9,258 bases of DNA from Candidatus Heimdallarchaeota archaeon (GCA_022574115.1 JACZSS010000061.1:1-9258); one strand, 5' to 3'; positions 1 through 7,010 are shown, counted from the first letter of the stretch. Notes: generated by a model from the letters alone, not told the origin. Program-made: numbers and translations.

Positions 1-1
1 C

Positions 2-274
2 CCCCCCGTGGGAATCGCCGGCCCCGAATCGTACGCGGAAGAGGTCATTCCTTGGGATGCATCATCCGACCTGCTGTTCCTCTTCACCGACGGGCTGTCC
101 GACACGCTCACGACCATCGACGGGGAGAACGGAGAGGAGCGGGTCATCGCTTACGCGGTCGAGCACCGCGAGGATTCGGTCCAGGAAATCGTGGACGGCC
201 TGATCTCGCTGGCTGCGGTCGCCACGCCCGCCATTCCCTCGGACGACCGAACTGTCATCGTCTTCCGCTCGTGA
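2..274 (+). CDS. SpoIIE/PP2C-type serine phosphatase, C-terminal fragment
   Basis: The frame is open at the left edge, so only the last ~91 residues of a larger protein are present. They match the end of PPM-family (SpoIIE/RsbU-like) phosphatases, which dephosphorylate anti-sigma-factor antagonists in bacterial partner-switching. Visible signs are a Pro-Pro-Val-Gly-Ile stretch before the acidic region, the block LFLFTDGLSD, whose Asp is a metal ligand in the family, and a terminal DDRTVIVFR, the usual second metal-binding DD block. The stop overlaps the GTG start of the ksgA-like frame (GTGA), as in a tight bacterial operon. GC content is far above that of the window from ~345 onward, so this segment probably comes from a GC-rich bacterium and not from the archaeal genome to its right. 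The family call is fairly secure; partner and role are unknown. Confidence 0.8.
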   Translation, partial: PPVGIAGPESYAEEVIPWDASSDLLFLFTDGLSDTLTTIDGENGEERVIAYAVEHREDSVQEIVDGLISLAAVATPAIPSDDRTVIVFRS

Positions 275-354
275 AGCCCAAGCGCTCTCTCGGGCAGAAT
301 TTTCTGATCGATCCGAACCTACAGCGAAAGATCACGGGTTCGATTTTATCCTAA
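271..354 (+). pseudogene. rsmA: 16S rRNA dimethyladenosine transferase KsgA/RsmA, 5' fragment cut at a junction
   Basis: The GTG at 271 opens a frame whose first ~20 residues are a textbook KsgA/RsmA N-terminus: KPKRSLGQNFL followed by IDPNLQRKI. KsgA dimethylates two adjacent adenosines near the 3' end of 16S rRNA using SAM. The full enzyme is about 260-300 residues, but here the match stops around position 330 and the frame ends at TAA 352-354 after 27 codons. The whole SAM-binding and catalytic part is missing. Composition changes from GC-rich to AT-rich at the same place. This is therefore a gene broken by the junction, not a small functional protein. The start is supported by the 4-base overlap with the upstream phosphatase gene. 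Confidence 0.8.
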
Positions 355-596
355 AATTAGGTAAGAAGAAGGTCCTTGTGGAAGTAAAGGCATGGAAATC
401 ACCAATACCTACTCGGATGGTAATGATGGTGTTAGATGTTCTCCGAGGAGCTATGTCTAGGGAAGGAGCGGACGAAGCCATTCTGGTAACACGCGCAACT
501 GTTAACCTACCAGAGAAAATTAGCGAATATGGTCATATCAAAATATTAACGTTACGTGAATTGCGAAATTACCTCGCTCATGAAACATATGGCTGA
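336..596 (+). pseudogene. PD-(D/E)XK nuclease-like protein, C-terminal part only (5' end lost)
   Basis: The frame enters from the left without a start of its own and ends at TGA 594-596. It reads about 86 residues. The pattern GFDFIL, then a basic GKKK, then VLVEVKAW resembles the D...(D/E)xK core of restriction-endonuclease/Mrr-like folds, with Asp at 342-344, Glu at 381-383 and Lys at 387-389. A helix and a strand (EAILVTRA) follow, and the end KILTLRELRNYL resembles the closing strand-helix of such domains. A GTG at 378 could act as a start but would discard the first catalytic Asp, so the true N-terminus is probably missing at the junction near 335. The family call rests on a short motif and is tentative; substrate and role are unknown. 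The next gene in the same direction begins about 140 bases downstream. Confidence 0.45.
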
Positions 597-669
597 GATA
601 AGCCGCATTGTTAACCTAAGAAACCAATGGTCTAAGATAGCAGAATAAATGAATTATTGCAAGCTTGTT

Positions 670-686
670 ACCAGTTTAGCACTGGT
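670..686. repeat. Inverted repeat ACCAGT-N5-ACTGGT
   Basis: Perfect 6-bp arms surround a TTAGC loop, extendable by one G-U pair in RNA. It lies in the gap between the nuclease remnant and the surface-protein gene and is followed by AAATTTTAC. It could be a weak terminator hairpin for the upstream gene or a protein-binding site for the downstream promoter. The sequence does not decide between them. Confidence 0.3.
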
Positions 687-738
687 GTTAAATTTTACTT
701 ATCTAGGCGGCGATTTTTGATATATTATTTTGATTAGA

Positions 739-2187
739 ATGAGTGTGACAAAAAAAATATCTGCCCAAGCTATTTTTGCTTTAAAAGACGCTCTTGTGAA
801 TATCTACTGGCGTAAAAAGGACTTGCGTCAGTTTATTGAGCTGTCTATTGAGAACACTTTGATTATTTCAACTATAGACTGGACCGAAAATACAAAATAT
901 GAAAGTGTGAATATAACCAATCCCAGCCCTGTTGACAGAATTGAACTCTTAGTAATCGAAACTCTACACTGGGATAGTTTCTTACTTGGTAAAATCAATA
1001 AGGTTGAAAATATTCTAACTGTAGGCTTTGAGCAAGGAGAGGCTGAATTTATTCCGGAATTTAGCTACAATTTATCATTTGGCAACGGTCTGAGGGTAAT
1101 CTACGCCGCATCTGGTGATTCAGTTTTTCCTATCGAGAATAATGTAATTGTTATTTCCAATTTTAAGAACAAGAATGACAATATTCACATCAAATGCAAT
1201 TATTCAATCATTGAAAATCATCAGCTCATTCTTCCTGAGTTGATTCAAGGCCAAACGTTTACTTTAGATCTTAACGGTTTTGAATTTCATACGGGAATGG
1301 TTTTTAATGAGCGCGAAAACGTACCAATTCCAATTCGAGAAGTTAATGGATATCTTGAATTTGACATTCCAACCAGCTGGCCTAAAGGCCTATTGATGTT
1401 ATATTTTATAGATAAGATGGCATCACTGAGTCTAGTATTATCAGAGTTGGTTCTCTCGCCCAGTAAACTCATATCAGCTACACACCTTGAAATTACGCCC
1501 ATAACCACAACTGTTTTTGAGGTTAAAATTGCAAATCTAACAGATGGGTCAATCATTGCTCCTAAAACCTTACATTCCTACTTAAACGGGTCTTTGAGAT
1601 CTGTTGACGGTCCGTATGGGATGATTCTTTTAGCAGGAGAATTTCAACCTGGTTCTTATGAAATTGAAGTAAATGCGACTCACTACGGATTAGTACCAGT
1701 TGAATTCATTTTACGTCTAACGGTAATTGTCCCCATAGTAAATTTGGAAGTAACTGTGAGGCAATTTGATAATTCAACGATTGATTTGAATATCACAATA
1801 TCTAATTTTACGCAATTTAGTATAACACCACTCTTTGATTTTTCATTTTCCAATTTGAACGCAAAATTTCTGCTCACAACATCAAATACGCAACAGCGAT
1901 TAAGAGTCGACAATATTAACCAAAGCAATGGTTTAAGATACGAGTATTCGCTGTATTTTGTAGAGATTAGTTTTCGTAAGAATGGGACTGGCTTTATCCA
2001 ACCATTACAAATATTCATGCCAAACCAAGAAACTGTAATTGTCAATTCGGTCGAAAACGATTCTTCACCTAATTCTCTAGTGAATCTGTTAGCCATCATT
2101 GGAGTAATTTCAATAGTTTTTGCTTTGGGATTAGCAAGTAATAAGGTGATTAGAGAGAAACTTAATTCGGGCAAAATAAAATTCTAA
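739..2187 (+). CDS. One-TM surface-type protein with an atypical N-terminal helical module; function unknown
   Basis: This encodes 482 residues from ATG 739; a TTG at 730 would add three. Residues ~8-57 form a charged helical module (ALKDALVNIYW followed by KKDLRQF). From memory it resembles N-terminal modules of bacterial conflict-type proteins; this was not searched. From ~58 onward the protein is beta-rich and carries twelve N-x-S/T sequons (for example NIT, NLT, NGS, NFT), with none before residue 58. Residues ~447-467 are one strong hydrophobic helix, followed by a basic tail ending KIKF. That suggests an extracytoplasmic body with the C-terminus anchored inside. There is no signal peptide at the N-terminus, which such a topology needs, so the module and the body may not belong together (see findings). 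The pilin-like gene starts 53 bases downstream in the same direction, suggesting a shared surface role. No family was recognised for the body. Confidence 0.72.
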   Translation: MSVTKKISAQAIFALKDALVNIYWRKKDLRQFIELSIENTLIISTIDWTENTKYESVNITNPSPVDRIELLVIETLHWDSFLLGKINKVENILTVGFEQGEAEFIPEFSYNLSFGNGLRVIYAASGDSVFPIENNVIVISNFKNKNDNIHIKCNYSIIENHQLILPELIQGQTFTLDLNGFEFHTGMVFNERENVPIPIREVNGYLEFDIPTSWPKGLLMLYFIDKMASLSLVLSELVLSPSKLISATHLEITPITTTVFEVKIANLTDGSIIAPKTLHSYLNGSLRSVDGPYGMILLAGEFQPGSYEIEVNATHYGLVPVEFILRLTVIVPIVNLEVTVRQFDNSTIDLNITISNFTQFSITPLFDFSFSNLNAKFLLTTSNTQQRLRVDNINQSNGLRYEYSLYFVEISFRKNGTGFIQPLQIFMPNQETVIVNSVENDSSPNSLVNLLAIIGVISIVFALGLASNKVIREKLNSGKIKF

Positions 2188-2221
2188 CTTAAATTATTGC
2201 CAATAGGAGTTTATATCCCCA

Positions 2222-2235
2222 ATTTAAATATATAA
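2222..2235 (+). promoter_or_regulatory. TATA-like AT run before the pilin-like gene
   Basis: The run ATTTAAATATATAA resembles an archaeal TATA box, but it ends only five bases before ATG 2241. A start site 25 bases downstream would fall inside the gene. It may be an upstream-shifted element or simply AT-rich spacer, and read-through from the surface-protein gene is equally likely. Confidence 0.25.
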
Positions 2236-2240
2236 TACAG

Positions 2241-2432
2241 ATGCATTTCAGGGATAAAATTAGATGTTTCGTAAAATCACGTAGAGGTGGTATCTTTGAT
2301 GAAGCTATGCTTTTGGGAGCAAAGGGATTGATTCTTATACTTATCTTAGCAGCGTTAAGCATTTCAATTATTTCTATTTTGGACAGGTTTTCCAGTTATT
2401 TGCAATTACTTGCAAGTGAGCTACCAAGTTAG
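2241..2432 (+). CDS. Short pilin-like peptide with class III signal peptide
   Basis: This 63-residue protein has the layout of an archaeal type IV pilin or archaellin N-terminus. A 16-residue basic leader ends K-S-R-R-G, and cleavage after Gly16 would give a mature end GIFDE with Glu at +5, the position conserved in prepilin-peptidase substrates. A hydrophobic helix follows at ~29-47, then a short amphipathic tail to residue 63. If cleaved, the mature product has only ~47 residues, little more than the pilin core helix and no globular head, which is very short for the family. It follows the surface-protein gene by 53 bases and ends 7 bases from the end of the convergent DP2 gene. A pilin-assembly-type ATPase lies ~6 kb away at 8168. 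No RBS stands out. Alternative: an unrelated small membrane protein. Confidence 0.6.
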   Translation: MHFRDKIRCFVKSRRGGIFDEAMLLGAKGLILILILAALSISIISILDRFSSYLQLLASELPS

Positions 2433-2439
2433 TATGAAA

Positions 2440-5400
2440 TTAGAACCATTCAGACAAATCAAGCTGCATGCCCGAATCATTCGGAAAGTGAGAGTCAATC
2501 GAGATCTGAATTTTCTCTAAACGATCTAAATGGTATTGAGGTAACTTATAGTCTTCAATCAACATCTTACAAATGTCGAAATATTTTGTCACACCTTTTG
2601 GTGAGACAGTTAATACTAGATTTGATCTGTGGCATAAAGTATTCAGACATTTTCCTCTTAGAGGTAATCTTCGATATTTTGTATTGCAAGTAACACATCG
2701 GAACTTCTGAGAACCGAAAGCTCTCAAATTTCCAACCAAATCTGGAAGAACATGTCTTTCAAGAATTTTTAGAGCTGTTTGTTGAGCATCTACAGCTCTA
2801 ATCTTCTGAGCTAATTCAAGCTGCAAGTGAAGCTTTTCCCTGAAGGTTAATGAACTATCCTTATATTTGCTTGCTCTTGGTCCAGATACAATCGATGATG
2901 TCTTATGAGTAGAGTAAAACTTCTCAAATTGTTTTTCGGTACCCAAACGTGCCTCTATACGTTCGATTTTATCACTTAATAGTCCAGGCATTTGAATTTC
3001 TTCTGCTTTAAGATACAAGTCTTTTGGATATTTGGATACAACTTCAACATTAAAGGCTTCATCATCAACCTCCTTGGGATTAAGATTTGTGACAAGGACG
3101 AGAGGCGTATCCATCCTAGAGCCTCGTGTCATAGGTAAATATTGTTTAGAAAAATTGAGAAAACCATCCATTAGCATGATTATTCCGTCTTCGTCGCCAT
3201 CACAATTCCTTCTTTTGGCTGAATGCCAATATGGATGAGCCCAGCAAACAGAAGCATCGGAAAACCCGATAATTCGACCTACAACACCGGCACTGGTGTG
3301 CGGTGCAAGACCAATAAGTAAATGCCCGATTAAATCCTCCCTCAATTTACAATTGTAATATTTTTCTAGTTTGTAGATTTTTTCAAGTTCATCATCCACA
3401 AATTTTGTGATGTTCAATAAATATGTAATTGCGGAGGTATGTAGAACGATGTCCTGTACCCTCAATTCTATCAACTGGTTTTCATTTTCCAAGGGATTTC
3501 CATCTATGTCTTCATGATAGCCTATTTCAAGTAGTTTTGCAATCGATGTTTTGATTTCATGAGGATAAAAATGAGTTAGAGGAGCATCGGTGGCGTCGTA
3601 CCGAATGGTCCCGTCTCTGAACACATGTAAATCATAATTTGATCTGAGAATTCCTTTATCCAATAATTCGATTGTACCTGTGGGATTTTTTACTTTTTCA
3701 AGAAATTTGGCTTCGAATTGACTTACTCTGCCAATTCTCGATTGGGTTACCTGTAAAATCTCCTTAAGATTTATTTTTTTGCTTTTCAAAAATTTTACTG
3801 GATAGCCACAGAAATCACATGGGCCTTCCTCTTGTTGTTTCCGACATTTAGGGTTAACACAATGTCCAATTAAAGAGACTTCCAAATTACAGTTAAGGCA
3901 GTAATTGTAAATTTGTGGGGTTTCACAATTATGACAAAACTTGTTGCCGATTTGGACAGTCAGCTCGTCGACCTTTAAAGCTCTTGAAAATCGACGTCCC
4001 ACATCCTTATTCTCACCTAAAGGAAATAGTCCATGCAACGCAGGTTTCATTTTTCTTTCTTTGGCTTTTTCCGGTCGTCCCATTCTTGCTCCCACAGTTG
4101 TACCGATTATATCCTTGATTTCAACTTGAGAAAATACATTAACGTTCGCTAGAGTTGATAAATTGGGATTAATTTGATGTTTCGAACTCCGATCTTTGCC
4201 CAAATCAAGTTGTAAAAGCAATGAATCTAGAATTTCATCAGTCATTACTAATTTGTCTTGTTTGATCTTGTGAGGTATTAGCAGTTTTTCGAATATGAAT
4301 TTATAATCGAGTGAAATTGAAGTTTCGGATAACGAGTCGTAGAGCTGATTAAGTTCTATTGGAGTAATGTATTTCCATGCAAAGGTGTATCTTGGATGAA
4401 GAGGTATATGAAGGTCAACACTTAGTTTATAGGCATCTTGGACAGAATTCGGAGTATATATGTCAGGCAAATTTTGCGGATTATTTTTAATGATCGCAGA
4501 ATTAAAATCAAGTTGCCACCATTCGCTAACATAACCTGATGGGCACAGATTGTAATCATTTTGTATAAACTCGCCATAGCCGATCAAAATATCACCGATG
4601 AAAATAATTTCCACAATCTCCGAAAATAAATTCTTTCCTTCTTCATATGAGCGAATTTCTCTAACCTCGCCATCTTTAAGTAGTACAATCGGAGGTTTGA
4701 TAGTATCGATAGGAGTTACAATTCCGCCTTTTCCAGGTCTTTCGGTTCTGATATGTGTCCCAGTTGCTAGAAAATCATTGACTACTCCCAATGTTCCAGG
4801 GTGTAATCCGATTGCTGCAATTCCAGTACTTCTAGCATGACCATAGCGAAGTCGAAAACCCCCAATAGCAGTTGGATCGGAAAAATTGGGTCGACCCATC
4901 AATAAATCGTTAGCGAAAGATGGTTCAGGCAGTATTCGTTTTATTTTTGAAGTATCAATATTGTCAATTTCTTTTGTTTTTCTAAATTTCTTTGACGCAA
5001 TCTCGTTTAACCAATCCCAATCGTCGATTTTTAGTTTCTTAATTCGTTTCATGATCTTCTTAGCTCGACCTACAAGACCATCATTTATTACCAAGCATGC
5101 CCCGCCTCGTACTCGGTTTGTATCCATACTCTCGATATTTCTATAGCCACCAACTTCCTCTTTTTCCGTTGGTTCGCCACTGATCATTACTGGCAAATTT
5201 TTCCAAGCGAATTTAATTTCTTCATCTGTCGTAAAGAGTTGAAGGCTCATAATACGGTCATAAAGACGAACTTCTTCCAATATTCGCTCTATTTCATCTG
5301 GAGTGGCTTTATATCGATCCAAACCCAATTCTTTTCTAATTATATCACCAACCATCACCGACAAACCTTGAGCGGTACCCCCCGCAGATCTGATCGGACC

Positions 5401-5889
5401 AGCATAGTAAATAGCTAGATATTCTGTACCGTCTGGATTATTCTTGATGGTAACTCGGCTAATTCCCTCAATAGGGGCTGCAGTTATGCCCTCAGTTTGA
5501 TAACTCAATGCAGCCCGCAATGCACTCTCTGCAAGAATTTCAGGATCAGCTGAAAAGAACTTACCATTCGCAATTTCTTTAGCGATTGCCACTACAATTT
5601 CATCTTTAGATAGAGAGTTTCGTTCCATTTCTTTCAGTCGTTTGGCAACACCCACTGGACCGACTAGGCCCTCCGTTCTCGTGGCTACATCTTCGGCTAT
5701 AAAAATTTCAACCTCTTTTAGAGGATCAAAACCTTTCCTTTTGGCGGAATTTGCTATTTCTAGGGCTTTCTCGACATTTATTTTTAGCTGAATAAAATAC
5801 TTTTGCATCAGAGGACTCGCTTCGAGCGCAAATGGTTTCTCAGTATCATTTACCACCGTCATAGCCCATTCTCTAGTCGGTTTTATCAT
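2440..5889 (-). CDS. polC: DNA polymerase D large subunit DP2 (archaeal PolD catalytic subunit)
   Basis: This is a full-length (1149 residues) DP2, the catalytic subunit of the archaeal replicative heterodimer PolD; its exonuclease partner DP1 is not in this window. The N-terminus (residues ~30-90) has the family's EIANSAKRKGFDP and GLVGPVGVA blocks. AGPIRSAGGTAQ lies at ~163 and RMGRPEKAKERKM in mid-protein. Two zinc sites are visible: C652/C655/C664/C667 and a second with C677/C682/C691/C694. The catalytic NCDGDED is at 895-901, its Asp897 and Asp899 matching the metal-binding pair known in PolD. A third cysteine set (C1065/C1068/C1081/C1086) sits in the C-terminal region that binds DP1 in known structures. 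The protein ends QLDLSEWF (1142-1149), a perfect PCNA-binding PIP box. No intein interrupts the catalytic site. ATG 5889 places the conserved N-terminal helix normally; Met10 is an alternative start. The regulator gene lies 77 bases upstream on the same strand. Confidence 0.98.
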   Translation of the reverse strand: MIKPTREWAMTVVNDTEKPFALEASPLMQKYFIQLKINVEKALEIANSAKRKGFDPLKEVEIFIAEDVATRTEGLVGPVGVAKRLKEMERNSLSKDEIVVAIAKEIANGKFFSADPEILAESALRAALSYQTEGITAAPIEGISRVTIKNNPDGTEYLAIYYAGPIRSAGGTAQGLSVMVGDIIRKELGLDRYKATPDEIERILEEVRLYDRIMSLQLFTTDEEIKFAWKNLPVMISGEPTEKEEVGGYRNIESMDTNRVRGGACLVINDGLVGRAKKIMKRIKKLKIDDWDWLNEIASKKFRKTKEIDNIDTSKIKRILPEPSFANDLLMGRPNFSDPTAIGGFRLRYGHARSTGIAAIGLHPGTLGVVNDFLATGTHIRTERPGKGGIVTPIDTIKPPIVLLKDGEVREIRSYEEGKNLFSEIVEIIFIGDILIGYGEFIQNDYNLCPSGYVSEWWQLDFNSAIIKNNPQNLPDIYTPNSVQDAYKLSVDLHIPLHPRYTFAWKYITPIELNQLYDSLSETSISLDYKFIFEKLLIPHKIKQDKLVMTDEILDSLLLQLDLGKDRSSKHQINPNLSTLANVNVFSQVEIKDIIGTTVGARMGRPEKAKERKMKPALHGLFPLGENKDVGRRFSRALKVDELTVQIGNKFCHNCETPQIYNYCLNCNLEVSLIGHCVNPKCRKQQEEGPCDFCGYPVKFLKSKKINLKEILQVTQSRIGRVSQFEAKFLEKVKNPTGTIELLDKGILRSNYDLHVFRDGTIRYDATDAPLTHFYPHEIKTSIAKLLEIGYHEDIDGNPLENENQLIELRVQDIVLHTSAITYLLNITKFVDDELEKIYKLEKYYNCKLREDLIGHLLIGLAPHTSAGVVGRIIGFSDASVCWAHPYWHSAKRRNCDGDEDGIIMLMDGFLNFSKQYLPMTRGSRMDTPLVLVTNLNPKEVDDEAFNVEVVSKYPKDLYLKAEEIQMPGLLSDKIERIEARLGTEKQFEKFYSTHKTSSIVSGPRASKYKDSSLTFREKLHLQLELAQKIRAVDAQQTALKILERHVLPDLVGNLRAFGSQKFRCVTCNTKYRRLPLRGKCLNTLCHRSNLVLTVSPKGVTKYFDICKMLIEDYKLPQYHLDRLEKIQISIDSHFPNDSGMQLDLSEWF

Positions 5890-5966
5890 TTTTGTAAGTT
5901 TGGATTAATTAATCAACTCGAGTAATTTGTTAAATTTTGAGCGGACGATCGACGATCGATTCCAGA
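5890..5966 (-). promoter_or_regulatory. DP2 upstream region with TATA-like element and GACGATC direct repeat
   Basis: This 77-base gap lies between the regulator stop and the DP2 start. Read on the minus strand, a TATA-like AAAATTTAAC lies ~43-52 bases before the ATG and an AT run TTAATTAA ~18-25 bases before it. Just upstream of the first, plus-strand 5944-5957 is a tandem GACGATCGACGATC that contains two CGATCG palindromes one base apart. It stands out as GC-rich in an AT-rich spacer. In archaea a site directly upstream of BRE/TATA is where activators usually bind. Whether DP2 has its own promoter or is read from the regulator gene cannot be decided. Confidence 0.4.
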
Positions 5967-6791
5967 TCATTCATCCTGAAGTACTACAAGCGGTTGCATT
6001 GTTATAGTTATAGGTTCTTGGGGTTTCATTGCTGCAGTTAACTGAGAGAAATATCTTGCAACTAAGAAGCCTTTATCACTCAATGAGTACTGTTTTCGGT
6101 GATCTTGAATTACTAAATTTGAGCTTGTGAGGGGTTTTAGATGGTGTACCAACAAACCTGTATTTTTCACATTTAGTTCGTTTTTAAGAGTCGTGAACCG
6201 CTTACTTCCTGATTTTAAAGCATGAACGATTTCTATTCTAAGCGGATGACTAAAAGGAAAGATAACTTCATTATATAATTCGAGGGGCGAGAACTCTAAT
6301 TCTGCTATGTCTGAGGGTACTTCTCTAGTAGCGAACAACGCGGATATATCTTTAGCAACTTCTTTGTGTCGCTTTAATATTCTAGTGATCTCAGTCCAAT
6401 CTTTTCTGCATTGTGATAACTTGTCATTATCGATGGCATTGCTAGTTGCAAAGTCATTAAACTCCTTTAAAATGGTAAAAGCACTCGCCACGTCACCCAT
6501 TGACAGGGCTTGGGTGTATTGAGTTATATAGTCAGTTAGAAGTGATTTGCATGCCTTACCAGTTGTATTATGATAAGAACAGTTGAAATTGTTGACGGTA
6601 TCAAGTGCTTCTCTTTCCAACAGCCTGCCAAATGAATTAAGATAATTTAGCTTTAAATCACGGTTAAGAGAATTATTCAATTCATCAATCTCTTGACGTA
6701 AAGGTCGAATTTCATCTTGAATAATTTCAGAAAGAAGCATTTTTAGTTCTGAATTTGATAAATTCAAGCTCATGAGTGTAATTATGAACAA
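5967..6791 (-). CDS. Coiled-coil winged-helix (ArsR-like) transcriptional regulator
   Basis: This encodes 274 residues from ATG 6791; Met7 (ATG 6773) is an alternative start. Residues ~16-45 look like a coiled coil and ~50-150 are helical without a recognised family. Residues ~177-251 form a winged helix-turn-helix. It starts FPFSHPLRIEIVHAL, the 'P-x-R-x-x-I-x-x-x-L' opening common in ArsR-like archaeal regulators. The likely recognition helix is at ~210-226 and the wing at ~228-241. A Cys71-x2-His74-x6-Cys81 cluster could bind metal, but this is weak. The last ~20 residues are extended. The gene stands directly upstream of DP2 on the same strand, so the two may be co-transcribed. A perfect inverted repeat in its own promoter suggests autoregulation. 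Ligand and targets are unknown. Confidence 0.82.
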   Translation of the reverse strand: MFIITLMSLNLSNSELKMLLSEIIQDEIRPLRQEIDELNNSLNRDLKLNYLNSFGRLLEREALDTVNNFNCSYHNTTGKACKSLLTDYITQYTQALSMGDVASAFTILKEFNDFATSNAIDNDKLSQCRKDWTEITRILKRHKEVAKDISALFATREVPSDIAELEFSPLELYNEVIFPFSHPLRIEIVHALKSGSKRFTTLKNELNVKNTGLLVHHLKPLTSSNLVIQDHRKQYSLSDKGFLVARYFSQLTAAMKPQEPITITMQPLVVLQDE

Positions 6792-6803
6792 ATGATAATA
6801 AAG

Positions 6804-6820
6804 ATTATCTAATTGATAAT
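6804..6820. promoter_or_regulatory. Candidate operator ATTATC-N5-GATAAT in the regulator promoter
   Basis: Perfect 6-bp arms (6804-6809 and 6815-6820) flank TAATT. The repeat sits between a TATA-like box (minus strand, 6831-6840, ATATAAATTA) and the regulator ATG at 6791, about where transcription would start. A dimeric winged-helix protein bound here would block its own gene. Further exact copies of the half-site lie at 6794, 6860, 6925, 6979 and 7292. Confidence 0.5.
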
Positions 6821-6830
6821 ATTGTTTAGC

Positions 6831-6840
6831 TAATTTATAT
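6831..6840 (-). promoter_or_regulatory. TATA-like box for the regulator gene
   Basis: Read on the minus strand, ATATAAATTA is centred ~45 bases before ATG 6791. A start site ~25 bases downstream would fall near 6810, inside the inverted repeat and ~20 bases before the ATG. Spacing is normal for archaea. Confidence 0.4.
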
Positions 6841-6860
6841 GCTCAAAATGATAGTCTAAA

Positions 6861-7010
6861 TTATCTTATCCCATTCGAGTTATATACCGCTAAGATCACC
6901 AAAAACATAATTACCAAGTAAACAATTATCAAAACGGAGCTAAGCAGGTAAACAACCCCTCTCGTTTGATTTCGATGAATTATCAGATTAATCAATGATA
7001 AGAGTAGCAT
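6861..7010 (-). CDS. Micro-ORF C, 49-residue predicted membrane peptide
   Basis: From ATG 7010 to TAA 6863-6861 this reads 49 residues: a short start, the polar stretch IHRNQTRG (11-18), then one long hydrophobic segment (~19-43) and a polar end. It overlaps the end of micro-ORF B by 19 bases and is in the -1 frame relative to it; a TTG overlapping B's stop codon is an alternative start. It ends ~70 bases before the regulator gene on the same strand. No family was recognised. AT-rich DNA with T at second codon positions yields hydrophobic frames by chance, so its reality rests on the pattern of three such frames in a row. Confidence 0.4.
   Translation of the reverse strand: MLLLSLINLIIHRNQTRGVVYLLSSVLIIVYLVIMFLVILAVYNSNGIR

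Noticed and set aside
52..270. An Arg-rich plus-strand frame over the phosphatase fragment that joins the KsgA frame.
   Set aside because: High-GC frame shadow: its Arg/Gly/His composition is typical of wrong-frame reading, and KsgA homology begins only at GTG 271.
649..720. A 23-residue frame (MNYCKLVTSLALVLNF start) resembling a signal peptide, in frame with the surface-protein gene and separated from it by one TGA.
   Set aside because: Very short, no start signal, and the stop would have to be read through. Tempting as the missing signal peptide, but chance is likely in AT-rich DNA.
597..738. Possible tRNA or small RNA in the gap before the surface-protein gene, suggested by the ACCAGT/ACTGGT hairpin.
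   Set aside because: No cloverleaf, T-loop or A/B-box pattern; only one 6-bp stem.
1683..2174. A 163-residue minus-strand open frame inside the surface-protein gene.
   Set aside because: Lies wholly antisense to a better-supported frame, shows no family features and has no promoter signal; a shadow.
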